From: CAZDML01 sp964506645
GTDB taxonomy: Bacteria; Elusimicrobiota; Elusimicrobia; 2-01-FULL-59-12
DNA: 41,247 nt
Reading direction: 5' to 3'
Assembly (NCBI GenBank): GCA_964506645.1
Contig: CAZDML010000006.1
Coordinates: forward strand, 1 to 41,247
Shown here: piece by piece, positions 1 to 11,700 of the stretch
Position numbering within the stretch: the first letter of the stretch is position 1
How the letters are laid out: the number at the start of each line of letters is the position of its first letter
Program-made: the position numbers and the translations under genes
Notes under the pieces: generated by a model
The model's input: only the letters and a program-made list of their open reading frames with translations
Databases searched by the model: none
What the model was told of the DNA's origin: nothing

Positions 1-1
1 G

Positions 2-2167
2 TCTCCGGTTGAGCAATGGCTTGCTCAGGCCTTGCAGAAGAAGATTTCAGAACTGATTCAAGCCTATGCCCAGCACATGGGAATTCCAGCGGATTCACAA
101 GAGGAGCGGATGCAGCTCGTACGGATGGCTTTTGAATCTCCAGATCTTTACAGAATACGTCACGGGATTCATGCGGCTGCGCACCATCTCACGAAGGATG
201 GTATCCACATTGATGAACATAAGGTCTTCGCTGACTTAGCCCAAGCCTACCGCCCCGCGGATTTATCTTCCAGCCGATATCTTCGTCAATGGATCGCCAG
301 TCTATTGAGCAGACGATACGGAGACTTGATAGCACGAGCGAATGCCATTGCAAAAAAATACAGTGAATCAGATCTGGTCAATTTATTAAAAATCGCGGAT
401 TCATTCCCTCGTGTTGATGATGCAATCAGTCCTTATCTCATCAAAACCCCTCGGAGAGCAATGGTTATTCCCGAAGATCCTGATGACGATGAGGATTGGG
501 ATGACCAGCGAGAAGAAGAGCAGGGGCCCCCATCTTTTCAAGCGTATCTTCAAGGTCAAGTGAATGCGATGGTGTCTGGCGAGTGGAGCAGTCTTAAAAC
601 TCGAATCACCAGGAGACTCGATAGCGCGGGATTTAACCTCCACTTTAACGACTATCATTTTCCTACACCGGAAGCAGAACGTGCAGCCTATAGCGCCTGG
701 TTGGATAACCCGAACGATTCCACGATTGAGGACAATGCCTATCGCGATGAATTCATTAGACGAATGGGCGAAAAACTAAAGCCATCCTTAGGGAAGGCAG
801 GAATTCGCCTGGATCAGCGCAATAAGTGGCTTGCACTCTTACAAGACATTCCCATCCAGGAGCTCGAGGCTTGGTTTACAAAGCCGCAAAAGATCATTTC
901 CCTGCTTTTTCAAATTGGAGAGTATCTCGGCTTCCTCGATGCTGCAGAGCGCACGCCGGTGGAGCAATTAGCGGATACTCTTTCGGTAGCGGCCCAAACC
1001 ACGGCCCTGCGCGTCACCGTTGTCACGGATTATCAGGGAACGATGGTCACGCTTTGGTGGGAGCCGGCTCGAGGAAAGAAACGCACCTTTTTACCGGAAG
1101 ACTCCCTAGCACAGCTCAGACAAGAGCGTTGGGGAACAAAAGCTCGTGCGAAGACGGTCTACGATCTTTCCGTTCCAAAAGGGACGAGCGCTGAGGAACT
1201 TGCCGAAAAAATCCTTAAGCCCGGCCTTGCCCATTCCTTCAAAGCCGATCGCACGCAAGACAAAAAACCTCTGATCGCTCGACCTGAAACCGAGAAATCC
1301 CGCCCATCACAGCGTTCATTCTTAATCTCGGCACTTCTTCTTACTCTGGCGGTGCTGCCCCATTCGGCGTGGGCACAAAGTCCGTCTACTTTGACTCAAA
1401 TAGGGTACTTCACACTTCCGGAGCTGGTTTTGAGTGCTATCGTCTCAGCAGTGGCTGCGGTGGGTCTGTATATGTTCAGCCATATCTTACGGGAGAAAAC
1501 GTGGCTCAAGCGGTCTCGCAACGATACGTGGATAGCGCTAGCCTGTGGAATGGTTGTTGCTTTCATGCTTCACAGGGTTCCGCTCGATGAAACGTTCAAG
1601 ACCCTTCGCGAACCCATTCAACAACCCGAAGTGGTGATTACCCCGGCTAGCCGTGTCTTGACGATTCACCATGAGAAAAATGGACATATCCCTCCTCTGT
1701 TCCTGCATGTTCTAGAGGTGGTTGTGGTTTCTGCGGATCACAATGTTCGGGAAATCCGAGTCGGTGGATCTTTGATCTATTCTCCCAATGAACATAATCA
1801 CTCAGGCCACCCTATAGTCATTGATCCCTACCGCACGCTGAATTCTCATGCCATGACCCTGGACGTTCCCATGGAAGTGATCCCCGTTAATCCGCGCGAA
1901 CCTGCGGTGGCGGTTTTGAAGCCCATGGCTTTGACCGATGGAACCCGTACGGCCAGTGTTTTATTTAATCTCACAGCTATACTTTCTATTTTTTCATTAA
2001 GTATGGGAATACGCCTGGCCATGCGCATCGTATCCAGGGGGCTGGTCCGGCTGCGTACGCATGTGAATTCGATCGTCGTGCTACTCTCGCTTTTTAGTTT
2101 CTTCCTTCCGAAAGGGCATTTCATGCCGGCCGCAGATTCTTCTCTTCAGCTCCGCAGATCGGCATGA
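2..2167 (+). CDS. Large membrane-associated protein of unknown function, 5' end outside the window
   Basis: The frame is open from base 2, so the true start lies upstream and only the last 721 codons are seen. Numbered from a TTG at 32, the first 420 residues are soluble-looking and mostly helical, with an acidic stretch near residues 145-165 (VIPEDPDDDEDWDDQREEEQ). At about residues 427-448 there is a Sec-signal-like segment (basic lead, hydrophobic core, AWAQS). Further hydrophobic segments lie near 465-487, 498-517, 642-666 and 678-692. The part between 520 and 640 looks like a beta-rich domain. I recognise no catalytic motif and no family. A signal-like segment in mid-protein suggests a signal anchor or a fusion of a soluble and an exported part. 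It stands just upstream of the giant exported protein and may itself be the tail of a similarly large gene. Confidence 0.75.
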   Translation, partial: SPVEQWLAQALQKKISELIQAYAQHMGIPADSQEERMQLVRMAFESPDLYRIRHGIHAAAHHLTKDGIHIDEHKVFADLAQAYRPADLSSSRYLRQWIASLLSRRYGDLIARANAIAKKYSESDLVNLLKIADSFPRVDDAISPYLIKTPRRAMVIPEDPDDDEDWDDQREEEQGPPSFQAYLQGQVNAMVSGEWSSLKTRITRRLDSAGFNLHFNDYHFPTPEAERAAYSAWLDNPNDSTIEDNAYRDEFIRRMGEKLKPSLGKAGIRLDQRNKWLALLQDIPIQELEAWFTKPQKIISLLFQIGEYLGFLDAAERTPVEQLADTLSVAAQTTALRVTVVTDYQGTMVTLWWEPARGKKRTFLPEDSLAQLRQERWGTKARAKTVYDLSVPKGTSAEELAEKILKPGLAHSFKADRTQDKKPLIARPETEKSRPSQRSFLISALLLTLAVLPHSAWAQSPSTLTQIGYFTLPELVLSAIVSAVAAVGLYMFSHILREKTWLKRSRNDTWIALACGMVVAFMLHRVPLDETFKTLREPIQQPEVVITPASRVLTIHHEKNGHIPPLFLHVLEVVVVSADHNVREIRVGGSLIYSPNEHNHSGHPIVIDPYRTLNSHAMTLDVPMEVIPVNPREPAVAVLKPMALTDGTRTASVLFNLTAILSIFSLSMGIRLAMRIVSRGLVRLRTHVNSIVVLLSLFSFFLPKGHFMPAADSSLQLRRSA

Positions 2168-2216
2168 TGATGCGCTGAGTGCCGCAGCAAAAGAGCGGTT
2201 TAGGTAAAATACATCC

Positions 2217-2633
2217 ATGACCATCTCCTCCATGAAATACCGTTTCGACGCCTACCACGTTCTGCCCGACAGCCCGCAGATGCAGCGGGATTTTCTGTTT
2301 GCCATCGCGTCGTTAGAAGCCATGTTGCCGGAGAATCCCATGGCACAGGAAGTGGTCCGCATCGCGAAGCAGAACCAGATTCTCCCAGTGTCTGTTTCGG
2401 GGTTCCAATATTTTGAAGGTCGGGGGTTGGGGGGACTCGTGACGCTCCCCGATGAGAGCCGTCCGCGCCCGATTTTAATAGGAAGCCGAGAGTTTTTAGA
2501 AGAAAGCGGCCTTCATATCCCGGCGATTCTCGAAGTCTCTGCCCGTAAATGGGAATCCGAGCCCGATACGCGCATCGCGCTCTGCGGCTGGGATGGTTGG
2601 GTGCGCGGTGTGCTGAAGTTTTCCAGGGTGTAG
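2217..2633 (+). CDS. Stand-alone P1B-type ATPase nucleotide-binding (N) domain
   Basis: A 138-residue protein matching only the ATP-binding N-domain of heavy-metal P-type ATPases. Visible family features in order: the ASLE helix (31-34), the HP position written here as N40-P41 (ENPMAQ), a G68-R-G70-L-G72 glycine loop, the ILIGSREFLEESG segment (86-98) corresponding to the usual VGN...L..G stretch, and a C-terminal GWVRGVLKF strand (GV/L...D in full enzymes). The same order is seen in the complete ATPase at 37297-39126. There is no phosphorylation motif DKTGT, no membrane segment and no signal peptide, so it cannot pump ions and is probably cytosolic. The invariant His is replaced by Asn, which may weaken ATP orientation. 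Met6 at 2232 is an alternative start. A TAAAAT hexamer at 2205-2210 sits just before the ATG, with no clear Shine-Dalgarno. Role unknown: regulator, decoy or nucleotide sensor. Confidence 0.75.
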   Translation: MTISSMKYRFDAYHVLPDSPQMQRDFLFAIASLEAMLPENPMAQEVVRIAKQNQILPVSVSGFQYFEGRGLGGLVTLPDESRPRPILIGSREFLEESGLHIPAILEVSARKWESEPDTRIALCGWDGWVRGVLKFSRV

Positions 2634-2649
2634 TTCCCAGATCCGATAT

Positions 2650-2671
2650 AGGCCTTTTAGGCCATTTTTTT
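2650..2671 (+). terminator. Possible weak intrinsic terminator
   Basis: GGCC (2651-2654), a TTTTA loop and GGCC (2660-2663) form a very short GC stem followed by seven T at 2665-2671. It lies 17 bases after the stop of the N-domain gene and before the giant gene. The stem is only 4 bp, so this is a weak candidate. Confidence 0.3.
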
Positions 2672-2726
2672 GCCCTTCCTTCCTATAGTTCTACCGACGT
2701 CAATCCCGTATACTTTTGCCTCCTCT

Positions 2727-5700
2727 ATGAAGCGATTTTTACGAGCTTTCCTGGCGCTCCTTCTGTGTCTGAATCTTCTGTCCACGTCTTTTCCGGTAGA
2801 CGTTTGGGCGATCTCCGTTTCTCCTTCTGTTCAGGTCTCTTCCCTTCAACATCGACTCGCCCAAGAAGCCTTCGCCAGCCGCGCCGGTTGGTTTTTCCAT
2901 GGGCTTTCCTCTCGTTTTGCTCGAATCCCCAGCGCTTGGGCCGCCCGCGACCCTCAGGTTCTCGCGGTCATGGCGGACACCTGGTATGGACGGCTTCATC
3001 GGGCCACCTATGGGGACGATCAGGATCTGGCCCTGGCCGTTGTGAACATTCCTAAGTTAGAGTGGGAAAGATGGGGGAATTCCATCAACCGTCGTTTAAA
3101 GAGCCCCAGCGAGTTACGACACTTTATTGAACAGACCATTGCTATTTACAGCGAAATGCCTTATGGGCCCTTACTCCCCGTGATCCGCGATATTACAGAG
3201 ACAGAATATCGACGTGCGATTGGAGTGAAGGCGCATAAAGAGAAAGGGCGTGCTATCGGATTATCGAGCAAAGAAAAAAAGCGCTTGGCGAAATCGATCG
3301 AAAGCGCGATTCGAAGCGAGGCCAAAGCACAAGCGTTTGACGAAATGGTTGCAGGGCATACCCCTGCTGTCCTTCACCGGGAGCAGGGCTGGATCACGCT
3401 GACGCTTGACGAGGTCCGTAAAGTCCTCCGCCCACTTCACCAGGAGGCGCTAGCCGCCATGATCCATGCGGCCATCGAACTCTTTTCAAGTGGGCGCTCC
3501 TATCGTGCCACGGCTCTGGATGTAATCGCCGGTGCTTGGAAGGAGTCTCACCGGCAGTGGAATATGACCCAGCCCATTCTGGCGGTGGCGGGGAAGAAAA
3601 TGGAACCCACCCCCGAAGACATCCAGCACTTATCTTCATGGCTTGAGCAAAAAGGCATTCCCAGCACGCTCCGTCAGGAGAAGCAAATTCGCGCCTTGCT
3701 TACGCAGCAGGCCGCAGGAGCGGTGATGTCCAAGCCCGGGCCCTTAAAACAAATGTACCAGCAGCGCTGGAGAGTAAATCTTGCTCAAGCCGATGCGGAA
3801 GCGCTGGCGAAGGCCATGCGTGACTATTCTGGAAATGTCCCAGTGCTAGAACCTCCTGTGGCCCAGTCTGTTCCCGCCGCTCCCCTGGGAGACGATCCGC
3901 TTCTGATTTTGGCGGGGATGGGAGAGCGCAGTCCCCTGGCCGATCCCGCGAAGTGGTACATCCATTTCTTAAGGGCTCCCTTAAAAGACTGGGTCTCTCG
4001 CGCCCAGCGCGGCTCGCTGACGAAGGCGCAGTGGCTGAGCGAGGCGGAGGCTATTCTCGGACCGTTGGCGGCCGCCGAGGGTGTGGATGTCGCCGTGCTT
4101 CTCCATTTTGGAGATTCCAATGCTGGCGTTCCCCTGTGGCAGGTGGTGCACGGCATGAAGCGGGTGTCGGCGGAGGTTTTGCGTCGCTATCAGCTTTTGG
4201 TGGACGTCTCCCGCGATGGAAAGACGATTTATGCGGCCCGGATCCTGGGGATAGAGCGTACGGTCGATGTCGGTAGGGATCATCGTATCCCGCTCTACCG
4301 GACTCAGGCGATCGAAGGCTACAAAGCCCGGGATATGGGGAATACCAACTACCTCATCTATCCCGACGAAAATGACGCCATGTATGAGCGTGTGTTTGGG
4401 GAGTTCGTTCCTTACTGGGAGTCCTATCACGATCCTCAATTTAATGTTCATAGTGTGCTGGGTGACCGCGGCGCGGTCTTACGCTGGATTGTTTTAAAAA
4501 TGATGGTTCATTCCGATCGTCCAGAGAGCGTTCCGGCCTCTGTGGTGGAAGTGCCGCATTGGAAAGCGTGGATGCAGGAATCTGACTTAGCCTATGACAT
4601 TGCGAAGGCTCGTCAGGGGAAGGATGTGGAGACGCTATGGGAACGTGCGCCGCTCCTGGGTAAGCCCGGGGAAGAAGTGGCCTATGCGCGAGCGCTTGTG
4701 CGTCCCAGTACCGCGCTCGCGAAGACGCTGGAGAAGGCTCGAGGCGATGACCAGCGGGATATTGCATGGGCCATTCTCGAAATGGAAGGCGTACTCGATG
4801 CGGTACGGAGATCGCCTTATCCGGCTTATACCTTTACGGAGTTTGCCAGCGGGGTTCGGGCCATTGGAAATAGTCCAGAACACCAGCGGGCCTTGATTTA
4901 TCTTTTGAGTGCACTGTCCAGCGAGCTCTTTCATGAAGAAACTATCCAGCGGGATCCTTGGGATGTCTATATGCGTATGGCGTTGGCCAATTTGGAGGCC
5001 TATAACGACGATCTCCGTGCCTCCGCACAGCGTGTTTACATGTCCCTCTTCCAAATGCCGGAAGAGCGCCGTGCGGCATCCTCGGGCGATGCCCAACCCA
5101 TGACTCCAGCACAGATTGCCGAAGACACCCTTCCTTGGCGCGAGGCGGTTCATCAGGCGATCGCCGCCGCGGCCGAGGCGTTACCCCTTTTGACAGCCGA
5201 GACGTATTTATCGCCGCATCGCTTTGACGTTTTTCGAACGCTTTCACAGGCGATGCAGGACTGGTATGTCGCGGTGTTTGAAAAAGCGATTGCACTTTCG
5301 AATCCGCAAGACCGTGACGCTGCGCTCGAGCTGCTCTCCGGGGATTCCATGCTGATGTCATGGGTGACACAGGCGTCACGCCATCAGGCGGAACTTCTTC
5401 TGGAACACTTTCCAGCGCTTCGGGGGATTCCAATTCACGAGGTGACCCCACCTTTTATGTTTTATTGGGGATGGCTTGTCACCAGCCGTCTCGTATTGCC
5501 GAAGGAAATTTTGAATCGGGCGGAGGCGCAAGTGGCCGCGCTAGGCCGTGCGGAATCGCTTCGCGAGCATCTGGAAACGCTTGCAGAGAAGGACGGACGG
5601 CGCTATTGGGCGGATTTGCCAGAGAGTCAGCGTCAAGAACCGGAGTCTCGTCGTGCCTATCTTCGATTCCGTCTCTTCCGCCTTTATAATGCCGTGAATT

Positions 5701-8700
5701 ATGCAGACACTCTCGATGACTTTGTACGTCTTCGTCTTCGCCTGCAGGTTTTAAGGAAGCGATTTGCAGAGGTGTCGGAGCCGGATGTCTTTGTTTCCAA
5801 CCAAACGCGTATTCAGATTGGACTCACCGACTTTCTTCGAAAGCATCTGCCCCAGCTGAAAGATCTTCGGTCGCTGCGTCAGGTCGGTACGGTCGTGTTC
5901 CACCTGTTCCCGGAAAACAGGACGGAGCTTCTTCCTCTTTTAATTAAAAAAATGGGCGCACTCGCCACCAAAGAAAAAGACAGGGACGACCTTCGCCAAA
6001 CTTTAGAGTGGGTCGAAGAAGTGGGCGGATCCGACGAAGTGCAGGCGATCCTGCGATCGCGAGTGGACGCGCTTGCGCCGGTTGTCATTGCGAGGAGCGA
6101 AGCGACGACGCAATCTCCTTCTCTCGTTCATCCCGAAGAGATCGCCGCGGCCCATGCGGGGCCTCGCGATGACGACAAGAAGAAAAATAAGAAGAAAAAA
6201 ACACGGGTGTCTCGAGATCAGGATTTTGATAACGATAACGACGATCTCTTGGGCCCTGTGCCTCAGGCCCCTTCTTCTGTGTCTTTGCCAAAGATTGTCG
6301 CCGACGCGGGGGCGCCACCGGTCGACCTTGAATTGCACGTGAATGAGGCCATGGGTGAAGAGGAAGGGCCTGCTGGCGTTCAGAAAGGCCGGCTAAAGCG
6401 TGTGGCCGGTGACTTGGCAAAAGCAATTTTTTCCAAAGACGCGCGCTTTCCTGAGCTGCAAGTTCGGGGTGTGGTTCGCGATACGCTGAATGAAACAATA
6501 GCCACTCTTCTTGAACAGGGCATTTCTCTCCAGGATATTCGTCTTGTCTCTGATGCGAGATCAGCGGTTCGCATCGAAGACGGTCGAGTGCTCGTGATCG
6601 CCACCGATGCGATGACGCTAGAAACGTTGTTGGCGCTCCCGGTTCATGCGTTAGAAGCGGAGGGTGCGGATCGCCCGGCAGCGATGCATACCGCGGGATG
6701 GGCGGCTGCTCTTCATCGGGATACGATAGAGAATCCCGCATATCTGCAAATGCGGGGGAGTTATGATCGAATTGAAATTCCGGATGACGCTCTCAAACGT
6801 TGGGCGATGTGGAAAGGAGTGCTGGCGGATGTCCTCCCGCCCGGAACCGACGACCTTGTGGCCTTTATCAACCGCTTGGCCAATGACGACAAGATGGAGG
6901 AACTAAAACACTTCTTGAGTCGTGTGGTAACGCCGATCGAAGAAATGGAATTCTTTTTTGGAGAGGTTGTTCGACGTGGCATCCATGATGCCAAGCGCGG
7001 GGGTGTTGCCCGAGAGGCGTTTTTTGACCTCATCAAAAGCCGGTCCGTTTTTACATTGGCGGAAAATCGGTTTGTTGAGGCGCATCCCTGGGTGTATTTC
7101 CAGGGGCGATGGATCCTTCGCTCAGTAGACCAACGTCTCGAGGCTTCCTTGCGTGAGGCATTTCAGGACATTGCTGAGGCGGCGGTGATGGGGGTTTACG
7201 ATTATTTTGCAAGTCCTGGCGGGGAACCCCAGAACATGGCTGCGACGTCGGAAGGGTACACTTTTGGAATTCGCAAGCACTACCACTGGAATGTCGAAGC
7301 GGACCAGCCTGGCTCCGTACGGCCTGCGGCCATGGCCGATCCCTCGGGCTCGCTGCCAAGGTCCGTGGCGGATCTTCGTCCTGGGGATTTCATTGCGTGG
7401 AAGATCTCTAAACCTCGAGTGACACGAAACTTTGTGCAAGGATCTGCGGATGATAGCGCTGTTGAGCTTGATCCGGTTGGGGAAATTCAAGACGTTTCAC
7501 GCAATGACCAAGAACACAATACCCGGGTTACCATACTTCGGCGCTATACGTACATCAGCACGGGTGTTAAGGTGACACGCCCGGTAACGCTCATCGTTTC
7601 TCACGCAGAATCTCCGGAACGATTTTTACGTGCCGATGGGCAACCGTTTGAGCCCGTAGAAACGCTTGAGAATTTGCAGGACGCTGTGGAGGCCTCCCTT
7701 GCTCCCGGTTGGAATCCTATAGTCCATGCGGCTGATTTTGTGGTTCCAGGGGCATCCGTACGTCTTGTGGTGAATGGGGAAACTGTCGTGGAAGGGAATG
7801 TCCGCGCTTTTGAAAATGGAAGACTCTTTCTTCAGGGCATTGATAACAAGGGGTATATGCCTTCGACGCAATTTCCTTGGGAAGTGTGGATCTCCGGTTC
7901 AAAAGGGCCCGGGCGTCTTATCACATGGGGAGAACCGCTGGTTGAGACGCGTCTCTTTCTCTCGCCGGATCAGGGTGCTCAGGTTGTGAAACCACGCGTA
8001 TCTGTATTTTCAGAGCGCAGCCGGATTTCTCATCCCTGGGTTTTACTGGCTTCGCGTCCAGAGGCCCGGGTTGTGGGCGCATGGCTGCGTGCGCCCGACC
8101 AGACAGCGCCGGATGGATTTGTCTACGGAATCGTAACAGGGATCGATAAGGACATTACCTCGATTCATCGGACCGATCGTTCTGCGCCTGTGCGCTATGC
8201 CTTAAGCCAGGCGAGTGTTCGTTGGGAAGTGTATCGCGGAGATGGAGCATATCCTCTGCATCGATATCAGTTTCCTGCTTTAGAAGACACTCTTCTTCGC
8301 CAGCTTGCCGCATTGCAGTCGGGCCTTGTATGGGATGTGACGGATCGCCTTGTCATTTCCTCTTACGAGGCGCTGGCGCGGGCCCTTGGGGGAGACGCGC
8401 TGTGGTTTTTATCCGATGCAACAGCACCGAACCGGTTCTTTTTAGCGGACTATCAAGGCATCGAGGGAGCCTATCGTCTCATGGACGATCTCCTTGCGGC
8501 TGTGGCCCTGGGGCGGATGGTCTGGTCTCATCCGCGGTCACAAACACTTTCGCCGCGAGCTGTGCTGGCAGCGATTCAATCGTATACCACGAAACAGGGT
8601 CGCGTTTCTTCGCTCTTAGCTCCTCTGTTTTCTGTGGAAAAATATCGTGAGTTGGATCAGGCCTTGGCTGCGATCGCTAGGGGTGAGCACCGTAAAGACT

Positions 8701-11700
8701 ATATGGGGTATGCAGGATGCGTGAAATTTGCCGGGGAGCAGGGCGTGCATCCGGCCAATCTCTACCATCACTTCTCTGAAAAATACGGAATGCTCCTTCA
8801 TTGGCATCCGACCGAGCGGCTTCTGTCCCCGATCCGGGAGGATGCCTTGTATGTGGCGGATTATCACGCGTTGGTGCAGCTCCTGGAGTCCGGGCATCCG
8901 ATTCTCGTGCAATCTGTTCAGGTGCAGGACCCCTGGGGCCAGCAGGAGGTCACGCTCCATCCTTTCTCTTGGGATAAATGCAGGGACCCCTGGGACGTGT
9001 ATGAATTGACGGTGTATTTAAATCTCCTGGCGTTGCACGGCTATCTTGGGTTCGACGGGAACTATTTCAAATCGTCTGTTCCCTTTTCGGCCAAATTACT
9101 CTTTCAAGCCATGACTCATAAACATGGATTTAGTATGCCGCAGGGCGCGGCAGACCTCTATTGGGCAGGCAAACGTGAACTGGATCGCCATCCCGAGCCA
9201 TATCAGGGTACAGAGGGGCGGGTGAACTTGGTTGCTTATCTCCAGGGCCAGGGGCACAAGGTTAGTGACCGGAAAGTACACGAATTATTTGGCGCACAGT
9301 ACCAATTTAATTTGGGATGGTTTGATTCGCCACGGCGTGCCCCGGAGGGTCAGCGCCAAGGGACTGTGGAGCGAACCGTCTTTTCGTTGAATGCCCCGCA
9401 GCGGAGGCTCGCACAGGCTTTTCTTGACACTGCAGAGATTCAAGCCCTTTCCAATGCAGCCGCTGCCATAAAAGTGAACGAACAGTTTCCTCCAGCTGCG
9501 AATATGAGGGCCGTGACGTATAAGGATGTCTGGGCGTATCGGCGAAATCAAACGAAACCGACCCCCCAAGAAGCGGCCTCCGCCATGCACACCACGGGAT
9601 GGGTGGCCGCTCTCCATAAGCATGCGACGGAGAGCCCCAATTGGCTGCAAATGCAGGCGCGTTTTAGCCAAATCGATATTCCAGAAGTTGCTATCGAAAA
9701 TTGGACCCTATGGAAAGGAGTTCTGGCGGATGTTCTCCCGTCTGGAGCGGACGATCTTGCGGCTTATATCAAAAAGTTAGCAGTAGACGGTGATATGGAG
9801 GATTTAAAACGATTCTTAAGGTATATCGTGGCTCCAATTGAAGAAATGAACCTCTTTTTTAAGGAGGTCGTTCAACTGGCTATCCGGGAAGCCAGAAACG
9901 GCGGCCTCGCGCGCGAGTTCTTTTTTGCGCACATCAAGCGCCAGGGTGTTTTTCAACGGATGGAAAATCGCTTTATTCAAGCGCATCCTTGGGTGTATTT
10001 CCAGGGGCGTTGGTTTCTTCGCACGGTAAATCAACCTCTCGAGGCTTCTTTGCGTGGGGCGTTCCAGGACATTGCTGAGGCGGCGGTGATGGGGGTTTAC
10101 GATTATTTTGCAAGTCCTGGCGGGGAACCCCAGAACATGGCTGCGACGTCGGAAGGGTACACTTTTGGAATTCGCAAGCACTACCACTGGAATGTCGAAG
10201 CGGATGAAGAGGGCGCGGACAAAGCCGCGGCGATGGCAGGAGATCCCCTGTCAGATTTATTTAAGGCGCGCATCGACGATGCCTTGCGCCGGGGTATTGC
10301 AAGCGCGTCGAGTGCACAACTTATGCAGTTTCTCAAGACGCATAAAGATTCCATTGAGATTTCAACGGAAATTATTGGTTTGGGCGGAGAAAAGCGCGAC
10401 TTTTGGGTTACTTTGACGGCGAAACCGGACGCTCCAGCGGGTGTGGCGGAGTATTTGCGCGGCCCAGAAAATTCCGGCAGTTATTTAAATCAAGTGGCAG
10501 GGTTGATTCTTCGTGGGGAAAACCCTCTGGGAACCTCCCTGCGCAGTCATGGCCTGTCCTTGGTATTGGATTCAGCCGGTGTTCGCGCTGAGCGCAAACA
10601 GCGTATTGAGGAAGCATTTGCACGCGCTGCGGATGCGATACGCAATGTGCGTGGCGCTGAGCCCCTCCTTTTGTATTCCATCCCAGAGCAGCAAATCCTA
10701 AAGCGCATGGCGGGAAATTTCCCTGGCATTGGTTTTGATATTGTGGGACCTCGAGAGACCGTTGTGAAAATGCCGCAAGCAGGGGCGGAATATCCGGTAA
10801 GAGTTGTCTCGTTCGAGGTCCATTTTTATAGAAAAACAGACGCTTATGTGCCTCCCGTTCGACCACAGCCAAGAGCCAATGCGCAGCCAGTCGAGCGCGC
10901 GCCCCAACCGCAACCTCAGCCTCAGCGTCCTGTGCACGTCCCAGCTGCTCCCGTTACAAAGCCTGCAGAAGAAAAACCACAACCACAATTACAGCCTGTG
11001 CGTGGTCAGGATGCTCCCGCGGGGAAGCAGACCCCTCCTAAACGCTGGGAGGACGTCGCTGGATTTTTCCCTGAAGGTTTGGTGACGAACCGAGGGAAAG
11101 CCATCGACTTTTTCACTCTTTTTTCGGGGCTCCTCTCGAGTGTCCAAGAGCCGGATGCGCTTATGCAGATTTTGGTTATTGGTGAAACAAGGGTGCGTGA
11201 GACGACCAAGGGTGCGGGGCGAAAAGAAAATCAGTTCCTGGGTTTCTCCAATCTCTTGGCAACCTCGATTCGTTCAGAGATGCAGCGTTCTTCCGAGCCA
11301 GTGGACTTGGAGTGGCTGCTGAAAAAGGCACAGAACATTCTTTTTCAGAAATATGGAATTCGATCGGCGTCTTTACCCGTGGATTCTGCTTCAGCGATGA
11401 AATCAAATTCATGGTATGGCCAGATACACCAGGCGACCTTCAGGAGTGCGGGTGCTTTGGAGAGAACCCTTTCAGACATGCCGCCTGCCGCGAAAGAACG
11501 TTGGGGGGAAGCCATTCAAGAACGCAGCAAGGATGTGCAAGCATTACGGACCTTTATTGAAACGGTCGTTGCTGTTGAAGAAGAGATCGGGATCTATGAT
11601 GGGTTGATGCGGGTGATTGTGACTCAGTCGCTTTTGGCGTACGAACTCGTGTTTCGGAAAGCAGTCAATAGCCGTCAGAAATCCCAAAAAAATGAGGGCG

